Shown here: positions 1 through 9,899 of the stretch, in pieces
How positions within the stretch are numbered: the first letter of the stretch is position 1
How the letters are laid out: every line of letters begins with the position of its first letter
From: Azospirillum sp.
Lineage (GTDB): Bacteria > Pseudomonadota > Alphaproteobacteria > Azospirillales > Azospirillaceae
Assembly: GCA_016124535.1 (NCBI GenBank)
Contig: WGNK01000001.1
Coordinates: 62,001 to 126,000 of the forward strand
DNA: 64,000 nucleotides
Direction: 5' to 3'
Program-made: the position numbers and the translations under genes
The notes under the pieces: model-generated
The model's database searches: none
Seen by the model: only the letters and a program-made list of their open reading frames with translations
Told to the model about the DNA's origin: nothing

Positions 1-389
1 TGCCCGCCGACTGGATTTTCACCGCCGCGATGCTCAGCGGCGAAGCCGGTGATGCCGCCACGATCGGCCGCCGCATCGAGGAGATCGCCGACCAGAGGGC
101 GGCGACCCAACCGGTGCGCGCGCGCACCGGCGGCTCGACCTTTGCCAATCCTCCCGGCCACAAGGCCTGGGAATTGATCGACCGCGCCGGCTGTCGGGGC
201 TTGCGGATCGGCGAGGCTCAGGTGTCCGAAAAGCACTGCAACTTCCTGCTCAACCTCGGTGGCGCCACTGCGACCGAACTGGAGGCGCTGGGCGAGGAGG
301 TCCGTCGGCGGGTCCTGGCCAGTTCCGGGATCACGCTCGCGTGGGAAATCAAGCGGATCGGGGTCGCCCGACCGGGAGGCGTGAGATGA
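1..389 (+). CDS. murB: UDP-N-acetylmuramate dehydrogenase, C-terminal part (5' end outside window)
   Basis: This is the end of MurB, which reduces UDP-GlcNAc-enolpyruvate to UDP-MurNAc in cytoplasmic peptidoglycan precursor synthesis. The reading frame is open from position 3, so the gene begins upstream of the window. The visible part is the C-terminal domain. It carries TGGSTFANP, whose Ser is the family proton donor, the [15 protein letters not shown] block, and a final WEIKRIG with the catalytic Glu. The stop overlaps the start of ddl as ATGA, which points to translational coupling in the division/cell-wall cluster. The identity is secure from the motifs and the position directly before ddl and ftsQ. 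Confidence 0.95.
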   Translation, partial: PADWIFTAAMLSGEAGDAATIGRRIEEIADQRAATQPVRARTGGSTFANPPGHKAWELIDRAGCRGLRIGEAQVSEKHCNFLLNLGGATATELEALGEEVRRRVLASSGITLAWEIKRIGVARPGGVR

Positions 390-1345
390 TCCGACCGCTC
401 GACCCCCGCCCGATCGACGGCAAGCATGTCGCGGTGCTGATGGGCGGCTGGTCCGCCGAACGCGAGGTGTCGCTGGTCAGCGGTGCCTCGGTGGCGCGTG
501 CCCTTGAGGAATCCGGGTGCCGGGTCACCACGATCGATGTCCAGCGCGACCTCGATGGGTTGCTGAAGGCGTTGACGCCGCGCCCGGACGTTGCCTTCAA
601 CGCGCTGCACGGCCGCGGCGGCGAGGATGGCTGTATCCAGGGCGTGCTTGAATTTCTCGGCGTCCCCTACACCCATTCCGGGGTCATGGCCTCGGCGGTG
701 GCGATGGACAAGCCGGCGACCAAGGCGCTGCTGGCGACCGTCGGCGTGCGGGCCCCGGTCGGCCTGGTGGTCGAGCGTGACGCGCTCACCGCGGGCCACC
801 CGATGGCGCCGCCCTATATCGTCAAGCCGGTTGACGAGGGCTCGACGGTCGGCGTCACCCTGGTGCGCGAAGGCTGCAACAGTCCGGTCTGCGGTGGTCC
901 CGAGGGCGCCGAGTGGATTTACGGCGAGCGGGTGCTGGTCGAGGAATTCATCCCCGGTCGTGAGCTGACGGTCGGTGTCATGGGCGACCGCGCGCTCGCG
1001 GTCACCGAAATCCATTTTTCCGGCGGGTTGTTCGACTACACCGCCAAATACACCGCGGGCCACGCCCATCATGTGCTGCCGGCGGCGATCCCGGCCGAGG
1101 TCGCCGCGGAGGCGATGCGCTTTGCCGTGCTCGCCCACCAGACCCTGGGGTGCCGTGGCGTCAGCCGCAGCGACTTTCGCTGGGACGACACCAAGCCGGG
1201 CACGGAGGGCCTCTATTTTCTCGAAATCAATACGCAGCCCGGGATGACGCCGATGTCGCTGGTGCCCGAGCAAGCCACCCATCTCGGGATTACCTACCGG
1301 GAACTGGTGTCCTGGATCGTGGAGAACGCCCAATGTCAGGTCTGA
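386..1345 (+). CDS. ddl: D-alanine--D-alanine ligase
   Basis: Ddl joins two D-alanines using ATP to make the dipeptide that ends the peptidoglycan stem. The 319-residue product has the N-terminal block [17 protein letters not shown], the ATP-grasp core with [15 protein letters not shown], and the Mg-binding EINTQPGMT near the C-terminus. The frame is open further upstream, but the ATG at 386 is chosen because it overlaps the murB stop as ATGA and puts the conserved glycine-rich block at the usual distance from the start. The gene overlaps ftsQ by 13 bases. Length and order (murB-ddl-ftsQ) are normal for alphaproteobacteria. Confidence 0.97.
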   Translation: MIRPLDPRPIDGKHVAVLMGGWSAEREVSLVSGASVARALEESGCRVTTIDVQRDLDGLLKALTPRPDVAFNALHGRGGEDGCIQGVLEFLGVPYTHSGVMASAVAMDKPATKALLATVGVRAPVGLVVERDALTAGHPMAPPYIVKPVDEGSTVGVTLVREGCNSPVCGGPEGAEWIYGERVLVEEFIPGRELTVGVMGDRALAVTEIHFSGGLFDYTAKYTAGHAHHVLPAAIPAEVAAEAMRFAVLAHQTLGCRGVSRSDFRWDDTKPGTEGLYFLEINTQPGMTPMSLVPEQATHLGITYRELVSWIVENAQCQV

Positions 1346-2226
1346 ACCCGCGTATGGCACGCAAAGATTCGCCGGCCCTGCGGGCGATGGCCCGCGCGGC
1401 GTCGCGCAGCAAACGGCGCCACGCCTGGCCGCGCTGGGCCACACCGATCCTCCGGATCGGCGGCATCGGCGCCCTGTGCGGCGCCATGGTCGGTGGGGTG
1501 TTCTGGCTGTGGCAGGCGGGCTGGCTCGGCGGTATCGCAACCTGGGCCAACGAGGTGGCGATCGAGTTCAGCGCCAATCTCGGCTTCCGGGTCAGCGAAG
1601 TCCTGGTCGAGGGCCGGGTCGGCGCCGACCGCAACACGCTGCTGTCCACCCTCAAGGTCAAGCGGGGCGATCCGATCTTCGGCTTCAGCGTGGTCGAGGC
1701 GCGAACCATGCTGGAAGACCTGCCCTGGGTCGCCGCGGCAACCGTCGAGCGTCGCCTGCCCGATACCATTTATGTCCGGCTGACCGAGCGGCGGCCGATG
1801 GCACTCTGGCAACGCGAACACAAGCTGGTCCTGATCGACCGCGAGGGCAATGTCCTGGCCGATAAGGGCATCGAATACTTCTCGAACCTGCCGATCCTGG
1901 TCGGCGACGACGCCCCGGCCAGGGCTCCGGATCTGCTCGCAGCGCTGGCCGAAGAGCCGCAGCTGGCCGGCCGGGTCGAGGCCGCGGTACGGGTCGGCCA
2001 ACGCCGCTGGGACGTAAAACTGAAATCCGGCATCACGCTCCGGCTGCCCGAAAGCGACTTTGCCGGCGCTCTGCGCCGGGTCAGTCAACTCGCCCAGTCG
2101 GCCGCCCTGTTCGAGCGCGACATCCTGGTGATCGACTTGCGGATGCCCGATCGCCTGATCGTCCAGACTGCGACGGCGCCGGCCCAGCCCGCGGCCAAAC
2201 CGCGGCGCCAGGGGGAGAAGATATGA
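1333..2226 (+). CDS. ftsQ: Cell division protein FtsQ
   Basis: FtsQ is a bitopic inner-membrane divisome protein that links early and late division proteins. The 297-residue product has a basic cytoplasmic N-terminus (many Arg and Lys in the first 35 residues) and one membrane segment around residues 42-62 (GGIGALCGAMVGGVFWLW). A POTRA domain follows, starting near VSEVLVEGRVGA, then a beta-rich domain with LPWVAAATVERRLPDTIYV, and a Pro/Ala tail. The start at 1333 lies inside the end of ddl, so the two genes are coupled. An alternative start further upstream would lie deep within ddl and is unlikely. Confidence 0.95.
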   Translation: MSGLNPRMARKDSPALRAMARAASRSKRRHAWPRWATPILRIGGIGALCGAMVGGVFWLWQAGWLGGIATWANEVAIEFSANLGFRVSEVLVEGRVGADRNTLLSTLKVKRGDPIFGFSVVEARTMLEDLPWVAAATVERRLPDTIYVRLTERRPMALWQREHKLVLIDREGNVLADKGIEYFSNLPILVGDDAPARAPDLLAALAEEPQLAGRVEAAVRVGQRRWDVKLKSGITLRLPESDFAGALRRVSQLAQSAALFERDILVIDLRMPDRLIVQTATAPAQPAAKPRRQGEKI

Positions 2227-2369
2227 CATCGAAAAAACCCGGATCTGGAACCCGCCGGCTCTTGCAGACACCAGGTGTTGATGGTATTGCTCTTACTCAA
2301 GCCCAATATGTTGGCAATTTCGGGGCAGAGAGCCGGTCACGCCGGACTCTGTCGGGGAGCCGAGTCTGA
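2223..2369 (+). CDS. Possible 48-codon small ORF between ftsQ and ftsA
   Basis: An ATG at 2223 overlaps the ftsQ stop as ATGA and opens a 48-codon frame ending in TGA at 2367. This frame is the same as that of ftsA, whose ATG lies two codons after the TGA. The predicted peptide is basic and has no recognisable domain. It may be a chance open stretch, a coupling leader that carries ribosomes from ftsQ to ftsA, or the remnant of a longer FtsA N-terminus. FtsA itself looks complete from its own ATG. Confidence that it makes a functional peptide is low. Confidence 0.25.
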   Translation: MTSKKPGSGTRRLLQTPGVDGIALTQAQYVGNFGAESRSRRTLSGSRV

Positions 2370-2372
2370 GCT

Positions 2373-3641
2373 ATGGCTTTGAATGGCGCCAGGAAGCCGA
2401 AACGGAGTTTGCGGGGCGGATTGATCGCCGCGCTGGATGTCGGCACCACCAAAGTGTGCTGCTTCATCGCACGCGTCGATGACGCCGGCGTGATTCGGGT
2501 GATCGGGATCGGGCACCACCTGTCCCAGGGTGTGCGCGCCGGCACCATCGTCGATATGGAAGCCGCCGAGGCCGCGATCGGTGCGGCGGTGCATACCGCC
2601 GAGCAGATGGCCGGCGAGACCATCCGCGACGTCATCGTCAATATTTCCGGTGGCCAGCCGTCGTCGCAGACCGTCAGCGTCGAGGTCGGCATCTTCGACC
2701 ACGAGGTCGGCGATGTCGACTTGCGCCGGGCCTTGACCCAGACCCGCGGGCTCTACCGCTTCGGCGACGCCGAACTGACTCATGCCGTCCCGGTCGGCTA
2801 CAGCCTGGACGGGATTCGCGGCATCAAGGACCCGCGAGGCATGTTCGGCGAGCGCCTGGGTGTTCAGATGCACCTGGTCACCGTCGGCGGCGGGCCGTTG
2901 CGCAACCTGACCTCGTGCATCGCGCGCTGCCACCTCGATATCGAAGGTATGGTGGTCAGCGCCTATGCCTCGGGGCTCGCCTGCCTGGTCGAAGACGAGA
3001 TGGAACTCGGCGTCACCCTGATCGACATGGGCGGCGGCACCACCTCGATTGCGGTCTTCGCCGAGGGCAATCTGGTGTTCGTGGACAGCGTGCCGGTCGG
3101 CGGCGCCCATGTCACCAACGACATCGCCCGCGGCCTGACCACCCCGGTGGTCCAGGCCGAACGGATGAAAATCCTCTACGGCAATGCGATGTCCAATACT
3201 GCCGACGAGCGCGAGATCATCGACGTGCCGCAGGTCGGCGAAGAAGACCGCGCTCAGGCCAACCATGTTCCGAAATCCTTGCTGGTCGGCATTATCCAGC
3301 CGCGGCTGGAAGAAATCTTCGAACTGGTGCGCAGTCGCCTGGAAGAGTGTGGTTTTGCCAAGGCGGCGGGGCGGCGGGTGGTTCTGACTGGCGGTGCCAG
3401 CCAATTGCCCGGCACCCGTGAACTGGCCCAATTGATTCTCGACAAGCAGGTCCGGTTGGGCCGGCCGACCCGGATCGCGGGTCTGGCCGAGGCCACCGGC
3501 GGTCCGGCGTTCTCGACCGCGGCCGGGCTTTTGACCCATGCGGTGCGTCAGCCGCTGGAAATTCCGGTCGCCGGGCCGTCTGCCCCGATGCCGGGCAATT
3601 TGTGGGGACGGGTGGGGTTGTGGCTCAGGGAAAATCTCTGA
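2373..3641 (+). CDS. ftsA: Cell division protein FtsA
   Basis: FtsA is an actin-like ATPase that anchors FtsZ filaments to the inner membrane. The 422-residue product has the phosphate-1 motif [16 protein letters not shown] near residue 20, the SHS2/1C region, the phosphate-2 motif [13 protein letters not shown] near residue 217, and the adenosine motif [12 protein letters not shown]. It ends in a C-terminal amphipathic stretch ([11 protein letters not shown]) of the kind that targets FtsA to the membrane. About 20 basic residues precede the first motif, which is usual in alphaproteobacteria. It sits between ftsQ and ftsZ. Confidence 0.97.
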   Translation: MALNGARKPKRSLRGGLIAALDVGTTKVCCFIARVDDAGVIRVIGIGHHLSQGVRAGTIVDMEAAEAAIGAAVHTAEQMAGETIRDVIVNISGGQPSSQTVSVEVGIFDHEVGDVDLRRALTQTRGLYRFGDAELTHAVPVGYSLDGIRGIKDPRGMFGERLGVQMHLVTVGGGPLRNLTSCIARCHLDIEGMVVSAYASGLACLVEDEMELGVTLIDMGGGTTSIAVFAEGNLVFVDSVPVGGAHVTNDIARGLTTPVVQAERMKILYGNAMSNTADEREIIDVPQVGEEDRAQANHVPKSLLVGIIQPRLEEIFELVRSRLEECGFAKAAGRRVVLTGGASQLPGTRELAQLILDKQVRLGRPTRIAGLAEATGGPAFSTAAGLLTHAVRQPLEIPVAGPSAPMPGNLWGRVGLWLRENL

Positions 3642-3744
3642 GGGTTGCATGAACGCCGCCGGAACCGGGGGCAGGGACAGGTCGGTCGTTGCCGGCCGCA
3701 ATTATTGGGGCAAGGGCTTGCCGGAACAGGGAGTGGAGGCTGTC

Positions 3745-5421
3745 ATGATCAATTTGAGCTTGCCGACGATCGAGACCGAGCTGAAGCCGCGCATTACAGT
3801 GTTCGGCATCGGCGGTGCCGGGGGTAACGCGGTCAACAACATGATCCGTTCCAACCTCGAAGGGGTGGAATTCGTGGTCGGCAACACCGACGCCCAGGCG
3901 CTCAATGGCAGTCTTGCCCAGAAGCGCCTGCAACTCGGCGTCACGATCACCCGCGGTCTGGGCGCCGGGTCGCGACCGGATGTCGGCCGGGCGGCCGCTG
4001 AGGAACAGATCGACGAGATCAATTCCTATCTCGACAACACCCATATGGTGTTCATCACCGCCGGCATGGGCGGCGGCACCGGCACCGGGGCGGCACCGGT
4101 GATTGCGCGGGCGGCCCGCGAACGCGGCATCCTGACGGTCGGGGTCGTGACCAAGCCGTTCCACTTCGAAGGTGCGCACCGCATGCGCCTGGCCGAGGCC
4201 GGCATCGCCGAATTGCAGACCTTCGTCGATACCCTGATCATTATTCCCAATCAGAACCTGTTCCGCATCGCCAACGAGAAGACCACCTTCGCCGACGCCT
4301 TCAAGCTGGCCGACGACGTGTTGCACTCGGGCGTGCGCGGAGTCACCGACCTGATGGTGATGCCGGGCCTGATCAATCTCGACTTCGCCGATATCCGCTC
4401 GGTGATGACCGAGATGGGCAAGGCGATGATGGGCACCGGCGAGGCGACCGGCGAACGCCGCTCGGTCGAGGCGGCGGAAGCCGCGATTTCCAACCCGCTG
4501 CTCGATGATGTCTCGATGAAGGGGGCCCGAGGCGTCCTGATCAACATCACCGGCGGCTACGATATGACCTTGTTCGAGGTCGACGAGGCGGCCAACCGGA
4601 TCCGCGACGAAGTCGACCCCGACGCCAACATCATCTTCGGCTCGACCTTCGACAGCACGCTGGAAGGCCATATGCGGGTTTCGGTGGTGGCGACCGGCAT
4701 CGATGCCCAACTGATGCAGCAGCCCAAGGGGGCGGCCCCGGCGCTCAGCCTGGTCAGCGACCGCGGTCGGCCCGCGGCACCGGCCGTCGCGGCGACGCCG
4801 CGGCCGGTCGACTATCACGCGACGCTGGTTCAGGCCCCGACCCAGCCGCCGGCGGCGGTGGCGCAGGCGGCAGGTTCCGCGGCGGTCGCCCGTGTCGTCG
4901 AGCCCGAGGTGGTCAAGCCGGCAGAGCCGGTGCAGGATGCGGCCGAATCAGTTTCTCCGCCCAATCTGCGCACGATCGTCACCGAGCCCGAATCACGCCC
5001 GGCGCCGGAACCGGCCCGGTCCGCGGCGCCGTTGCGCGGCGAGCGGAAGAACGGCCAGTTCCTGCCGCCGCGTCCGGTCGAGGTCGGCCCCCGGCCGGTT
5101 CAGCCGGTGCTGCCCAGCGAAGGCTTTGCCGCCCCTCGCGGCAGCAACGCTCCGGAGCCCCATGCCGACAAGACGGCGCGTCGGGGCATCTCGCTGTTCG
5201 AGCGGGTGACCGGTCTTGGCGGTGGCGCCCGCCGCGCCAAGGATGTCCCAGAAGTCGACTCGGAAAAGACCATGGTATCGGCGCCCCGGTCTCAGCCCCA
5301 TGCACCCGTGGCCCACGCGCAACAGCGGCTTCAGATCGATAGCCCGGAACGGACGAAGATGACGGCGGCCGAAGAGGACGTTCTCGACATCCCGGCATTC
5401 CTGCGCCGCCAGGCCAACTGA
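3745..5421 (+). CDS. ftsZ: Cell division protein FtsZ (long-linker type)
   Basis: FtsZ is the tubulin-like GTPase that forms the division ring. The start at 3745 is preferred because GGAGG lies five bases upstream and the product then begins [17 protein letters not shown]; an in-frame ATG at 3649 has weaker support. The 558-residue product has the N-terminal [12 protein letters not shown], the tubulin signature [13 protein letters not shown], the T7-loop region around [11 protein letters not shown], and a globular domain ending near residue 320. A disordered Pro/Ala/Val-rich linker of roughly 200 residues follows. The last residues, [14 protein letters not shown], form the conserved C-terminal peptide that binds FtsA and other partners. 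Confidence 0.98.
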   Translation: MINLSLPTIETELKPRITVFGIGGAGGNAVNNMIRSNLEGVEFVVGNTDAQALNGSLAQKRLQLGVTITRGLGAGSRPDVGRAAAEEQIDEINSYLDNTHMVFITAGMGGGTGTGAAPVIARAARERGILTVGVVTKPFHFEGAHRMRLAEAGIAELQTFVDTLIIIPNQNLFRIANEKTTFADAFKLADDVLHSGVRGVTDLMVMPGLINLDFADIRSVMTEMGKAMMGTGEATGERRSVEAAEAAISNPLLDDVSMKGARGVLINITGGYDMTLFEVDEAANRIRDEVDPDANIIFGSTFDSTLEGHMRVSVVATGIDAQLMQQPKGAAPALSLVSDRGRPAAPAVAATPRPVDYHATLVQAPTQPPAAVAQAAGSAAVARVVEPEVVKPAEPVQDAAESVSPPNLRTIVTEPESRPAPEPARSAAPLRGERKNGQFLPPRPVEVGPRPVQPVLPSEGFAAPRGSNAPEPHADKTARRGISLFERVTGLGGGARRAKDVPEVDSEKTMVSAPRSQPHAPVAHAQQRLQIDSPERTKMTAAEEDVLDIPAFLRRQAN

Positions 5422-5738
5422 GAGGATCTCACGGCGATCGACGTTTGACCGGAAGACTTTGAAACTCCTTGAGTTTCTCGTCCTTGCTCTGACCTACGGC
5501 CTTCCGAACCGCACTGCGGTATCGGAAGGCCGTCTTTTTTTGGAAATTGCGTAGAATCCCAAGGGTTTCCGCAGGTTCTGCCGCTGCTGCAGCGTAACAA
5601 TCGGTAACAAAGAGTGATTTGTTCCGGATGGGGATTGTTTGCTAACCGATTGGACACAGGATCGAGGAAGTCATCCGATCGTTTTCACAGCTGATCGTCG
5701 CTTCACCGGTGATGGCAGCAAAAGCAGAGCAGGATGTC
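5422..5738 (+). other. ftsZ-lpxC intergenic region
   Basis: This gap of about 317 bases separates the division operon from lpxC. It holds a small hairpin at 5461-5477 (gaaactc and gagtttc around ctt), a strong Rho-independent terminator at 5495-5541, and then a less GC-rich stretch that probably contains the lpxC promoter. No convincing -35/-10 pair could be fixed by eye. No protein-coding frame with recognisable sequence is seen. Confidence 0.6.
5495..5541 (+). terminator. Rho-independent terminator after ftsZ
   Basis: A perfect 12-bp stem (acggccttccga at 5496-5507 and tcggaaggccgt at 5522-5533) encloses an inner stem (accgc and gcggt). It is followed by a run of seven T. This is the clearest intrinsic terminator in the window and marks the end of the murB-ftsZ transcription unit, so lpxC must have its own promoter. 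Confidence 0.9.
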
Positions 5739-6689
5739 ATGATCGCGAACATTCATGGGGCTTCGGAAGGACTGGTTCAGCGGACGCTGAAAAAGGCCAT
5801 CTATTGCACCGGCGTTGGCCTCCACAGTGGCGCCCGCGTCTCGATGTCGATCGCACCCGCTGGCGCCGATGCCGGCATCGCCTTTCGCCGGACCGATCTG
5901 CGGGGCGGCCAGGCGGTGATCCCGGCGCTGTGGAACCGGGTTGCCGATACCAAGCTGTGCACCGTGATCGCCAATCGTGGCGGCATTTCGGTCGGGACCA
6001 TCGAGCACCTGATGGCGGCCCTGCGGGGCTGCGGCATCGACAACGCGATGATCGAGATCGACGGTCCGGAAGTGCCGATCATGGACGGCAGCGCCGATCC
6101 GTTTGTCTTTCTGATCGAGGCGGCCGGGGCGGTCACCCAGGGAAAGGCCCGTCGGGCGATCCGGGTGTTGAAGCCGATCGCGGTCGGTGACTATCGGCGC
6201 GGCGCGCGGCTGACGCCGGGCAGCGGCTTCACCTTCAGCTTCGAGATCGATTTCAAGAGCGCCGCCGTGGCGCACCAGGACGGCTATGTCGCCCTGACCG
6301 ACGGCTCGTTCAAGCAGGAACTGGCGCGGGCCCGGACCTTCGGTTTTCTGCACGAAGTCGAGCAATTGCGCCGGCTCGGGCTCGCCCGCGGCGGCTCGCT
6401 GGCCAATGCCATCGTGGTCAGCGGCGACCGGGTGCTGAACGAAGGCGGCTTGCGCTATCCCGACGAGTTCGTCCGGCACAAGCTGCTCGACAGCATCGGC
6501 GATCTCTACCTCGCCGGAGCGCCGATCATCGGCCATTTCCACGGACAGCGGGCCGGCCATGCGGTTAACAACCAGCTGCTCCATGCGCTGTTCGCCGACC
6601 GCGATGCCTGGTGCCTGACCGAGCTTGCGACCGACGATCTGGTACCGCAGCCCTGGAGCTGCCCGACCCTGCTGGCCGCTCGCGCCTGA
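5739..6689 (+). CDS. lpxC: UDP-3-O-acyl-N-acetylglucosamine deacetylase
   Basis: LpxC is the zinc-dependent deacetylase that commits UDP-GlcNAc to lipid A synthesis. The ATG at 5739 has AGGA just upstream and gives a 316-residue product; in-frame starts at 5709 (GTG) and 5712 (ATG) are possible. The sequence shows [18 protein letters not shown] near the N-terminus, the zinc-ligand region [10 protein letters not shown], and a second zinc block [15 protein letters not shown]. The conserved [20 protein letters not shown] near the C-terminus carries the catalytic His. Its place after ftsZ is the usual one in Gram-negative bacteria. Confidence 0.96.
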   Translation: MIANIHGASEGLVQRTLKKAIYCTGVGLHSGARVSMSIAPAGADAGIAFRRTDLRGGQAVIPALWNRVADTKLCTVIANRGGISVGTIEHLMAALRGCGIDNAMIEIDGPEVPIMDGSADPFVFLIEAAGAVTQGKARRAIRVLKPIAVGDYRRGARLTPGSGFTFSFEIDFKSAAVAHQDGYVALTDGSFKQELARARTFGFLHEVEQLRRLGLARGGSLANAIVVSGDRVLNEGGLRYPDEFVRHKLLDSIGDLYLAGAPIIGHFHGQRAGHAVNNQLLHALFADRDAWCLTELATDDLVPQPWSCPTLLAARA

Positions 6690-6804
6690 TCGGCGACCCA
6701 AGCCCGGATGCGCCACGGCGCTTCCGGGCTTGCCAGCTCCCGATGGTTTCGTCGTATGGTATCGGTTGCGACTGATATCGAAATTGCGACGAGGCAATCC
6801 CGTC

Positions 6805-7689
6805 ATGGCATTCCGGCTCCTTAGCGCTTGCGCCGGCGTTGTGCTCCTGCTGCTGGTCGGTCTGGGCTCGCTGGTCCCGTCGTGGGCGGGGACGGCCGAG
6901 ACCGCCGAGGTGAGCCCCGGTACCGCATCCCGGATCAGCAGCATCGCCGCTGTGGTGCGCTATGGCTTTACCGCCGACTGTGCCGCCGCCGAGCAGGGCG
7001 ACGGCGCCGCCGCTTACCGGATCGCCCGACGCTATCTGTTCGGCGCCGGCGTGCGGCGGAGCAAACATGCCGGGGTGGCTTGGCTGAGGGTCGCGGCCCG
7101 TGCCGGCCATCGGGAGGCGCGTTATGCGCTGACCCTGGTGCCGCGCGCCTGGGGACAGCGCCAGCCCGATTGCCGCCATACCGGCTTCCACCTCGGCCCG
7201 GTCATCCGGAAACCTCCCGAAGCGATCGTTCACCTGGTCGAGAAGCTGGCGCCCGACTATCGGCTTGACCCGGCGCTGGTGCTGGCGGTGATCCAGGTTG
7301 AATCGGCGTTTCAGGTCGACGCGATTTCGCCAAAGCAGGCCATGGGGCTGATGCAGTTGATCCCCGGCACCGCCGACCGCTTCGGCGTCGATAACGTCTT
7401 CGACCCGGAAGACAATATCCGCGGCGGCATGAAGTACCTGCGCTGGTTGCTCGACTATTTCAAGGGCGACGTTACCCTGGCGCTGGCCGGCTATAATGCC
7501 GGTGAGCACGCGGTCGACCGCTATCGGGGCGTCCCGCCCTATGCCGAAACCCAAGGCTATGTCCGGCTGGTGCACCAGATTTATCCCAAGACCACCCATC
7601 CGGCCCAGATCGCCGCCGCGGCACCCGGCGAGTTGCCCAAACCGGACCGCAAACCGGACACCGACGCAGAACTCTCGCCGGACCCCTGA
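6805..7689 (+). CDS. Exported lytic transglycosylase (SLT domain) with Sel1-like region
   Basis: The 294-residue product begins with a Sec signal peptide (hydrophobic core ACAGVVLLLLVGLG, cleavage likely after the Ala-Gly near residue 30). Residues about 65-115 resemble Sel1/TPR repeats (EQGDGAAAYRIARRYLFG). A C-terminal SLT domain of the MltC/Slt70 type follows, with catalytic Glu in VIQVESAFQVDAIS, then MGLMQLIPGTADRFGV and LALAGYNAGEHAV. It should cleave peptidoglycan glycan strands in the periplasm to 1,6-anhydro products. It stands alone, convergent with hoxX, with only seven bases between the two stops. The exact substrate and role (turnover or assembly of a cell-spanning complex) cannot be told. 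Confidence 0.9.
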   Translation: MAFRLLSACAGVVLLLLVGLGSLVPSWAGTAETAEVSPGTASRISSIAAVVRYGFTADCAAAEQGDGAAAYRIARRYLFGAGVRRSKHAGVAWLRVAARAGHREARYALTLVPRAWGQRQPDCRHTGFHLGPVIRKPPEAIVHLVEKLAPDYRLDPALVLAVIQVESAFQVDAISPKQAMGLMQLIPGTADRFGVDNVFDPEDNIRGGMKYLRWLLDYFKGDVTLALAGYNAGEHAVDRYRGVPPYAETQGYVRLVHQIYPKTTHPAQIAAAAPGELPKPDRKPDTDAELSPDP

Positions 7690-7696
7690 CCGGGTG

Positions 7697-9361
7697 CTAC
7701 TTGGCCCCCCGCTCGGTGCGGTGGCTGGCGAGGTGAAGCGGGGTGCGGGATTTCGCGATCTTGAAGATGAAATTGTAGCGAGCGACGTGGTAGCTGGGGT
7801 CGAAGCCGAAGAAATTCAGCCGCATTCGTTCCAGTTCTTCGGCCCGATAGTGGTCGAGCGGTTTGGCCGTCTCGTCCCGCAGGCGCCGCCGTTGCTTGGC
7901 CGAGATCAGCCGCGGCAGGGCTGGATCCAGCGCCAGAGCGGCCACCCGCTCCGCCAAAGACCCTCGAAACTCGGAAAGATCGTCGCCATAAGCGGCATCG
8001 ATCAGCCCCAACCGGCGTGCCTCTGCAGTGCCCATCGGCAGCCGGGCGGCGATGACGGCCTCGGCCCGTTCGCCGCCGGTCCGGCGCGGCAGCAGATAGG
8101 TCCAGTATTCCGAGCCGTAGAGGTTGCCCATCCCCTTGTAATGGGGGTTGAGCACGATGCCGGTGCGGGCGTGGACGTAGTCGGCAGCAAGGGCCAGGAA
8201 CACGCCGCCGGCCCCGGCATTGCCGCCGAGTGCCGCCACGGTCAGGCGGTCGGTGGTGGTGACGATCGCGCGCACCAGATCGTCGATCGCCTCGATATTG
8301 CGCCAGGATTCTCCCGCCGGGCTGGGGGCCGCCTCGATCGCCGCGAGGTCGAGGCCGTTGCACCAGAAATCCTCGCCGCCCATCAGCACCAGGATTTTGG
8401 TCGGCCGCGCGCAGGCGGCCCGCCAAGCCGCCAGCAGACGCCGGCACGCAACGGCGCCCAGCGCGCCATTATAAAAATTAAAGAAAATAAAACCAACGCC
8501 TTGGCGCTCTTCGTACCACAGTTCCCGGTAATCGCCGGCGACCTCGGGCAGGCCGCTTTCGCCCAGAACTTGCCCTGCTGGCAGTTTCAAGGTCGGCTGG
8601 TCCGGCGCCTCCGGCCTGAGCCGGAGCTGGCCGAGCCAGACCGCACCGTCGGCGGTCGCCCGGCACACCGCCCCCTGGCAGTGCGCGAGTAATCCGCCGG
8701 CCGGTCCCTTCAGCGCGGTCTCGGGATGGGCATCGTAGAGGAAAAGTGCCCGGCCCAGACTGTGGTCGAGGACGCCGGGGGCACCATCGGCGGATCTGAT
8801 CTTCCGCAATACCGTGGCGGTGTCGTCGGCGCCCCAGTTGATCGCGCGGTTTTCTGATTTGATCTGAGGGCGCCAGAGGCTTTCGCAGACCGGTTCGGGG
8901 GGATGTCCCGCCGCCAGTTGCTCCAACGCAGCCAGCACGCCGGCGACGGCGCCGGCGGTTACCTCATGACGGTAGAGGCTGCCCTTGGACGCCGGCCGCA
9001 CGGCAAAATCCCTGGAAAAGAAGACATCGCCGGCATCGTAGTCACCGGTGGCCCGGAGCACGGTGACGCCCCAGTCTTGCCGGCCCTCCAGGATCGCCCA
9101 ATCAAGCGGCGACGGCCCGCGGTCGCCGCGCGGGCCGGGATGGACGATCAGGCACGGTAGCCCGCGCCACACCGCTTCGGGGATTTTTCGCTTCAGGAAC
9201 GGGGCAACCACGATGTCGGGGTGGAACAGTGCCACCGCCTCCGCGGTGACCCGGTCATTGATGTCGAATTCGACCGAGACCAGGTGCCCAAGTTCGCGGA
9301 GTTCGACGAACAGCCGTTGGCAGAGGCTGTTGAAGGCGTGGCAGAGCAGCAGGATGCGCAT
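7697..9361 (-). CDS. hoxX: HoxX-type hydrogenase maturation protein (formyl-transferase/enoyl-CoA hydratase fusion)
   Basis: The 554-residue product joins two domains. Residues about 1-270 resemble formyl-tetrahydrofolate-dependent transferases, with the HoxX-typical HPGPRGDRGPSPLDWAI. Residues about 280-500 have the crotonase fold, with FIFFNFYNGALG, VLMGGEDFWCNG and LGGNAGAGGVFLALAADYV. From family knowledge, HoxX releases CO from formyl-tetrahydrofolate through a formyl-CoA intermediate, supplying the CO ligand of [NiFe]-hydrogenase under aerobic conditions. No hydrogenase or hyp gene lies in the window. It is the last gene of a leftward set, six bases after the DUF29 gene. Identity is strong; the link to a particular hydrogenase is not visible here. 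Confidence 0.9.
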   Translation of the reverse strand: MRILLLCHAFNSLCQRLFVELRELGHLVSVEFDINDRVTAEAVALFHPDIVVAPFLKRKIPEAVWRGLPCLIVHPGPRGDRGPSPLDWAILEGRQDWGVTVLRATGDYDAGDVFFSRDFAVRPASKGSLYRHEVTAGAVAGVLAALEQLAAGHPPEPVCESLWRPQIKSENRAINWGADDTATVLRKIRSADGAPGVLDHSLGRALFLYDAHPETALKGPAGGLLAHCQGAVCRATADGAVWLGQLRLRPEAPDQPTLKLPAGQVLGESGLPEVAGDYRELWYEERQGVGFIFFNFYNGALGAVACRRLLAAWRAACARPTKILVLMGGEDFWCNGLDLAAIEAAPSPAGESWRNIEAIDDLVRAIVTTTDRLTVAALGGNAGAGGVFLALAADYVHARTGIVLNPHYKGMGNLYGSEYWTYLLPRRTGGERAEAVIAARLPMGTAEARRLGLIDAAYGDDLSEFRGSLAERVAALALDPALPRLISAKQRRRLRDETAKPLDHYRAEELERMRLNFFGFDPSYHVARYNFIFKIAKSRTPLHLASHRTERGAK

Positions 9362-9367
9362 CGCCGC

Positions 9368-9853
9368 TCAGGACAGGCCATGGCGGTTGGGCGGAAACCA
9401 CATGAAGTCGCGGAGTTGTTCCAGGGTGTAGGGGCAAGCAAGAGGCAAAATCGCGGGGTCGATGCTGTCAAAACCGGTCAGACCAGCCGCGGCCGCTCGG
9501 CGACCGCGCGCATAAGCCCGCGCCATATCGATCCGGCGCTCCAGGCTGGGGCTATCCTCAATCGCGGCCTCGGCTGCGTCGCGCTGTTTGACCACGCTGA
9601 CATTCCAGCCTCCCCGCGGGCCCGGCGCGGGGGAATATTCCAACTTGAGCAGATGCTCGACGATCGCGGCCAAGGCGGATTGCAGGCCTTGCCAGTCGCT
9701 GCGGCCCATGCTCTCGATCTCCTCGGCCAGGTTTTCGAGATCCAGGTCGTGGTCGAGATTGACCCGCTTTGCTGCGACCCGGCGCAGCGCGGCCCCCTGG
9801 GCCTGGGTCCAGGCGAAGTAGTCGTCGTCGTAGAGCCGTGCCGGATCGCCCAT
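9368..9853 (-). CDS. DUF29 family protein
   Basis: The 161-residue product carries the DUF29 pattern: LYDDDYFAWTQAQ near the N-terminus, LDLENLAEEIESMGRSDWQ around residues 40-60, and a helical core with HLLKLEYSP. The family is common in alphaproteobacteria and cyanobacteria, often in many copies, and has no established biochemical role. The ATG at 9853 is preferred over those at 9859 and 9889 because GGAGG lies about eight bases upstream of it. The gene lies between mfd and hoxX and is probably cotranscribed with them. No signal peptide or membrane segment is seen. Confidence 0.85.
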   Translation of the reverse strand: MGDPARLYDDDYFAWTQAQGAALRRVAAKRVNLDHDLDLENLAEEIESMGRSDWQGLQSALAAIVEHLLKLEYSPAPGPRGGWNVSVVKQRDAAEAAIEDSPSLERRIDMARAYARGRRAAAAGLTGFDSIDPAILPLACPYTLEQLRDFMWFPPNRHGLS

Positions 9854-9899
9854 CGCCATACCCTCCGGTTTGGACCGAGTATAGCGCAACGGTCGCCGA

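Noticed and set aside
218..1540. Long open frame on the minus strand opposite ddl (440 codons)
   Set aside because: It lies antisense to the well-supported ddl and ftsQ genes and has Arg/Asp/His-rich composition without any recognisable domain; it is a by-product of high GC content.
5461..5477. Small hairpin before the ftsZ terminator considered as a second terminator
   Set aside because: It has a 7-bp A/T-containing stem and no T-run directly after it; the strong terminator follows 18 bases later.
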